Of a stretch of 35,888 bases of DNA, positions 33,313-35,888 are shown piece after piece; the stretch's first letter is position 1; each line of letters begins with the position of its first letter. Location of the stretch: positions 1 through 35,888 of the forward strand of contig DUML01000061.1 of NCBI GenBank assembly GCA_012839895.1. Reading direction: 5' to 3'. The notes under the pieces were generated by a model. It was not told where the DNA came from. It made no database searches and was given only the letters and a program-made list of their open reading frames with translations. The DNA comes from Peptococcaceae bacterium (GTDB lineage: Bacteria; Bacillota; Desulfitobacteriia; Desulfitobacteriales; Syntrophobotulaceae). The translations under genes were made by a program, and so were the position numbers.

Positions 33313-34380
33313 ATGGAGATGTGGAAATTGAATTCAAGAGGAAGAAAACACACTGCTAAATGGCTTTGTTTGATTTTGATTCTGGCTTTGGCTCTTTCCG
33401 GCTGCGGTTTAGGGAACGGCGTTCAAGAAGGTTCCAGAACCGGCGACGGGGATTTTCTCAAGATAGGTTTGGTTACCGGTCAAGACGGTACTCAAGATCC
33501 TATTTACCAAAAAGCTTGGGACGGCTTTTTAAAGGCCGAACAGGAGCTTAATGTAGGTATTGGTTATATCAAGGCTAAAAACGTTAAAGAGTATCCTGCA
33601 AAGATGGCGGAATTGAAGAGCAAAGGATACCAAGTAATAGTCACTATTGGCGTTGACGCTGTTGAAGCTGTTTTGGATGCTGCCGCTAAAAATCCTGAGA
33701 CTAAATATATTTGCTTGGACAGCAGTTTAACCGGCGAAATACCGGCTAATGTTTTAGGAGTAACGTATAAAGTGGAAGAAGCTTCTTTTTTAGCGGGCTA
33801 TTTGGCAGGCAAAATGACCAAGTCCCGGGTGGTAGGTTTTATTTCCGGTGATAATAAAGACAACTCCCTGCGCTATTATTATGGTTATAAAGCCGGCTTG
33901 CGTCTTGCTAATCCCGGTTCGGAAATGATGAAAGGGCTCGCTGGGACATTTACCAATAAAGAAAGGCTTAAAGTAATGACCGAGCGCATGCTGAAGTCCA
34001 AAGCGGATGTTGTTTTCCATGTAGCCGGTTCGGCAGGGAAAGGCATGATTGAAACTATGGCTCAAGCCGGGAAATATTCCATCGGAGCGTATGAAGACCA
34101 AAGCCATTTGGCACCGGATAGTGTCCTAACTTCCGTAATCGTAAATCATGACGAAGTGGTTTATAAGATTATCGAAAAACTTCAAAACAAGACTCTAACT
34201 TTTGGTCAGAACAGTGTTTGCGGCTTGGCTGAGAATGCTGTGTCTCTAGCTGAACCAACTGCCGGGGTTGTTCCGGATGCTGTTTATGCCAAAGTGTTGG
34301 AATACAAGGAAAAAATTACTGCCGGAGAGCTTGTCATCCCGGCAACAGAAAATGAGTATTTGAGTTTTACAGACAATTAA
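33313..34380 (+). CDS. BMP-family substrate-binding lipoprotein (Med/PnrA-like)
   Basis: This 355-residue lipoprotein has a signal peptide ending LALSGC. The basic membrane protein (BMP) fold follows: LKIGLVTGQDGTQDPIYQKA, YQVIVTIGVDAVEAVLDAA, YICLDSSL, EEASFLAGYLAGKMTKS and VVGFISGD. BMP proteins usually bind nucleosides for an ABC importer, or, like Bacillus Med, act alone as regulators. No ABC genes accompany it here. The start is uncertain: ATG 33313 and ATG 33319 have poor spacing, while TTG 33328 lies 9 bases after GGAG. The lipoprotein signal is unaffected by the choice. Confidence 0.82.
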   Translation: MEMWKLNSRGRKHTAKWLCLILILALALSGCGLGNGVQEGSRTGDGDFLKIGLVTGQDGTQDPIYQKAWDGFLKAEQELNVGIGYIKAKNVKEYPAKMAELKSKGYQVIVTIGVDAVEAVLDAAAKNPETKYICLDSSLTGEIPANVLGVTYKVEEASFLAGYLAGKMTKSRVVGFISGDNKDNSLRYYYGYKAGLRLANPGSEMMKGLAGTFTNKERLKVMTERMLKSKADVVFHVAGSAGKGMIETMAQAGKYSIGAYEDQSHLAPDSVLTSVIVNHDEVVYKIIEKLQNKTLTFGQNSVCGLAENAVSLAEPTAGVVPDAVYAKVLEYKEKITAGELVIPATENEYLSFTDN

Positions 34381-34398
34381 CAATAGACAATTAAGATG

Positions 34399-34427
34399 TT
34401 GACATTATTAAGTGGCAAGTATATAAT
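34399..34427 (+). promoter_or_regulatory. Consensus sigma-A promoter of infC-rpmI-rplT
   Basis: TTGACA (34399-34404) and TATAAT (34422-34427) are both exact consensus, with an optimal 17-bp spacer. It is the strongest promoter in the window and starts just before the structured leader. Confidence 0.92.
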
Positions 34428-34440
34428 ACTTATGCTAAGT

Positions 34441-34560
34441 AGAAGCCATCCGCTTCTCACCTTATGACCGGTTGTTATAAGGTATCTGAGTGAGTTCCTA
34501 ATCTTGGTTAGACTCATATTGGATAATTAGAAGACGGGTGGATCTCATTCGTCTTTTTTT
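34441..34560 (+). promoter_or_regulatory. L20-type ribosomal protein leader with attenuator
   Basis: The leader has a chain of hairpins: AGAAGC with GCTTCT (34441-34457), CCTTAT with ATAAGG (34460-34482), and CTAA with TTAG around 34499-34512 within a TGAGT/ACTCA stem. It ends in a terminator, AAGACG (34531-34536) with CGTCTT (34550-34555) and a T run. Bacillus-group infC operons have such leaders bound by L20, which promotes termination. I infer the same here from position and form. Confidence 0.8.
34530..34560 (+). terminator. Leader terminator upstream of infC
   Basis: GAAGACG pairs with CGTCTT around GGTGGATCTCATT, with further GTG/CAT pairing inside, followed by seven T residues. The next 110 bases up to the infC ribosome-binding site hold no further gene. 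Confidence 0.85.
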
Positions 34561-34672
34561 ATTGGCTGCTCCTGTGAAAGGCTTTTTGCGTACTTTCACT
34601 TCCCCCATGGCATCGGTTGATTCTCACCATCCATGGCTGTTTGAGGGCAAATATTATCGGAGGTGATTTCCA

Positions 34673-35194
34673 ATTAGTAAAGATTTACGGATTAACGAAG
34701 AAATCCGGGCTCGGGAGGTTCGTCTTGTTAGTGAAGATGGCGAACAACTCGGGATTGTTCCGCTCAAAGAGGCATTGAATATTGCGATAGAGAAGGCAAT
34801 GGATTTGGTAGAGATTGCGCCGACTGCCAAACCACCGGTCTGCAAGTTAATGGATTATGGAAAGTATAAGTACGAGCAGGCTAAAAAAGAAAAAGAAGCT
34901 CGCAAAAAGCAAAAGGTAGTCGAAATTAAAGAAGTCAAGCTTCGCCCAAATATTGAAAACCATGATTTTGAGACTAAAGCCCGTAATGCCCAGCGCTTTT
35001 TAAGGAGCGGGGATAAGGTTAAAGTTACTGTTATGTTTCGCGGCAGGGAGATTACTCACCCTGATCAAGGCAAGGTATTATGTCTTCGCCTGGCTGAATA
35101 TCTTGGGGAAGATGCCGTTATTGAACGGGAACCCAAGGTGGAAGGCCGTAATATGGTAATGATTTTAGCTCCTACAACTCATAAACAGGACTAG
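34673..35194 (+). CDS. infC: Translation initiation factor IF-3 (AUU start)
   Basis: This 173-residue protein binds the 30S subunit and checks start codons. The N-terminal domain reads [20 protein letters not shown] and [20 protein letters not shown]. The C-terminal domain reads [20 protein letters not shown] and [16 protein letters not shown]. The first ATG in frame (34775) would remove 34 residues of conserved N-terminal domain. The only start that restores the full length and fits the site GGAGGTGA (34659-34666) is ATT at 34673. AUU is the known start of infC in other bacteria and lets IF-3 repress its own translation. Its stop lies in a 15-bp tandem duplication. Confidence 0.95.
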   Translation: MSKDLRINEEIRAREVRLVSEDGEQLGIVPLKEALNIAIEKAMDLVEIAPTAKPPVCKLMDYGKYKYEQAKKEKEARKKQKVVEIKEVKLRPNIENHDFETKARNAQRFLRSGDKVKVTVMFRGREITHPDQGKVLCLRLAEYLGEDAVIEREPKVEGRNMVMILAPTTHKQD

Positions 35195-35212
35195 GAAAAA
35201 CAGGACTAGGAA
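35183..35212. repeat. Exact 15-bp tandem duplication across the infC stop
   Basis: AAACAGGACTAGGAA is present at 35183-35197 and again at 35198-35212. The first copy contains the infC stop TAG (35192-35194); the second holds an in-frame backup stop. It increases the spacer to rpmI. Confidence 0.9.
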
Positions 35213-35228
35213 AAGGGGGTTATCCGGT

Positions 35229-35429
35229 ATGCCTAAAATGAAAACACATCGTGGAGCTGCAAAACGATTCAAGAAGACCGGAACAGGTAAAATTGTTCGC
35301 TATCATGCCTACAAAAGCCATATTCTGGAGAAAAAATCGCCTAAGCGCAAACGTAATCTTCGCAAATCAGCCGTTATGCATAAATCCGATGCTAAGCGTA
35401 TCGAGCGTCTGATTGCCTATGTGAAATAG
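35229..35429 (+). CDS. rpmI: Ribosomal protein bL35
   Basis: This 66-residue, very basic protein has the family sequence [20 protein letters not shown], then [18 protein letters not shown]. It is a structural protein of the large subunit. It starts 34 bp after infC, with AAGGGGGT as ribosome-binding site, and is cotranscribed with infC and rplT. Confidence 0.98.
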   Translation: MPKMKTHRGAAKRFKKTGTGKIVRYHAYKSHILEKKSPKRKRNLRKSAVMHKSDAKRIERLIAYVK

Positions 35430-35483
35430 AATCTTTTACCTCAGTACGAACTGCAGAGTTAACAATTAAAGGAGGTTCTCAAA

Positions 35484-35870
35484 ATGGCTCGTGTTAAAAG
35501 AGGCGTCAGAGCGCATGAGCGCCATAAAAAAATATTGAAATTAGCCAGAGGTTATCGTGGCCGTAAGAGCAAACTTTTTAAAATGGCCAAACAGCAAGTT
35601 GTCCGTTCCATGGCCTTTGCGTATGCTCATCGTAAACTGAGAAAACGGGATTTACGCAAACTTTGGATCACCAGGATTAATGCTGCTGCCAGATTAAACA
35701 ACATTACTTACAACAGATTAATGTATGGTTTAAAACTGGCCCAAGTTAATATTAACCGCAAGATGCTGGCTGACTTGGCAGTAAATGATCCGGCAGCTTT
35801 CACCAAACTGGTAGAAATCGCTAAAGAAAAAATCGATACCGGCAGTGCTAAAGCTCAAGCCAATGCTTAA
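35484..35870 (+). CDS. rplT: Ribosomal protein bL20
   Basis: This 128-residue protein binds 23S rRNA early in large-subunit assembly and represses this operon in Firmicutes. It begins [20 protein letters not shown] and includes [19 protein letters not shown] and [11 protein letters not shown]. The C-terminus is about ten residues longer than the usual 118-119, ending in an Ala-rich tail. ATG 35484 follows AAAGGAGG. Confidence 0.98.
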   Translation: MARVKRGVRAHERHKKILKLARGYRGRKSKLFKMAKQQVVRSMAFAYAHRKLRKRDLRKLWITRINAAARLNNITYNRLMYGLKLAQVNINRKMLADLAVNDPAAFTKLVEIAKEKIDTGSAKAQANA

Positions 35871-35888
35871 AAATTGAAAATTAAGTCC

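Noticed and set aside
34775-35194. Short IF-3 starting at the first ATG
   Set aside because: It would delete the conserved N-terminal segment, and the ribosome-binding site is about 110 bases further upstream at the ATT start.

Overview
The window looks like a low-to-moderate GC, endospore-forming, anaerobic Firmicute of class Clostridia, possibly Peptococcaceae-like. This rests on Shine-Dalgarno (SD) sites of the AAGGAGG type with frequent TTG and GTG starts, a T-box leader before thrS, an L20-type leader before infC, a ytxC sporulation gene, a hybrid cluster protein and many lipoproteins. The placement is an inference from gene content; no 16S rRNA or other strict marker is present, and I found no tRNA, rRNA, CRISPR array or intact insertion sequence.

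Layout, left to right. (1) 1-4,622 is a signalling cluster. A short MITE-like inverted-repeat segment lies at the left edge. Next, on the minus strand, are an orphan OmpR-type response regulator and a pseudokinase-ATPase that looks cut short, and divergently a GAF-like/LuxR regulator. (2) 4,703-10,989 is an envelope cluster: pspA, a clostripain-like lipoprotein, a secreted cell-wall-binding/thioredoxin/CAP fusion, and a GIDE-domain membrane protein. (3) 11,192-14,377 holds hcp on the minus strand, with a perfect operator palindrome centred at -41.5 of a candidate promoter, and a PAS-GGDEF diguanylate cyclase. (4) 14,543-17,985 is a glycolytic pair, pgi and a phosphohexomutase. (5) 18,323-20,570, minus strand, holds a zinc-type ArsR/SmtB repressor with a 38-bp operator, a ferritin-like protein and a YkvI-family permease. 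(6) 20,750-22,489 holds an orphan membrane sensor and ytxC, whose ribosome-binding site is buried in a terminator-like hairpin. (7) 22,702-29,559 is a complete five-gene peptide ABC importer followed by a dipeptidase-like amidohydrolase. (8) 29,607-35,870 holds thrS with promoter and T-box, a YhaM-like exonuclease, a lone BMP-family lipoprotein, then infC (AUU start)-rpmI-rplT behind a consensus promoter and L20-type leader.

How the parts work together. Regions 6 to 8 look like the conserved ytxC-thrS-infC-rpmI-rplT neighbourhood, opened by a peptide-uptake cassette and by two extra genes. The importer would bring in peptides and the amidohydrolase would split them. The first 11 kb may be an envelope-surveillance locus, because damaged signalling genes sit next to PspA and three exported or membrane proteins; that link rests only on proximity. 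The most unusual items are the inactive-looking kinase with its apparently separated GAF/LuxR part, the single-cysteine thioredoxin domain between wall-binding repeats and a CAP domain, the hairpin that masks the ytxC start, and an ArsR operator facing a stretch that has a ribosome-binding site but no gene.
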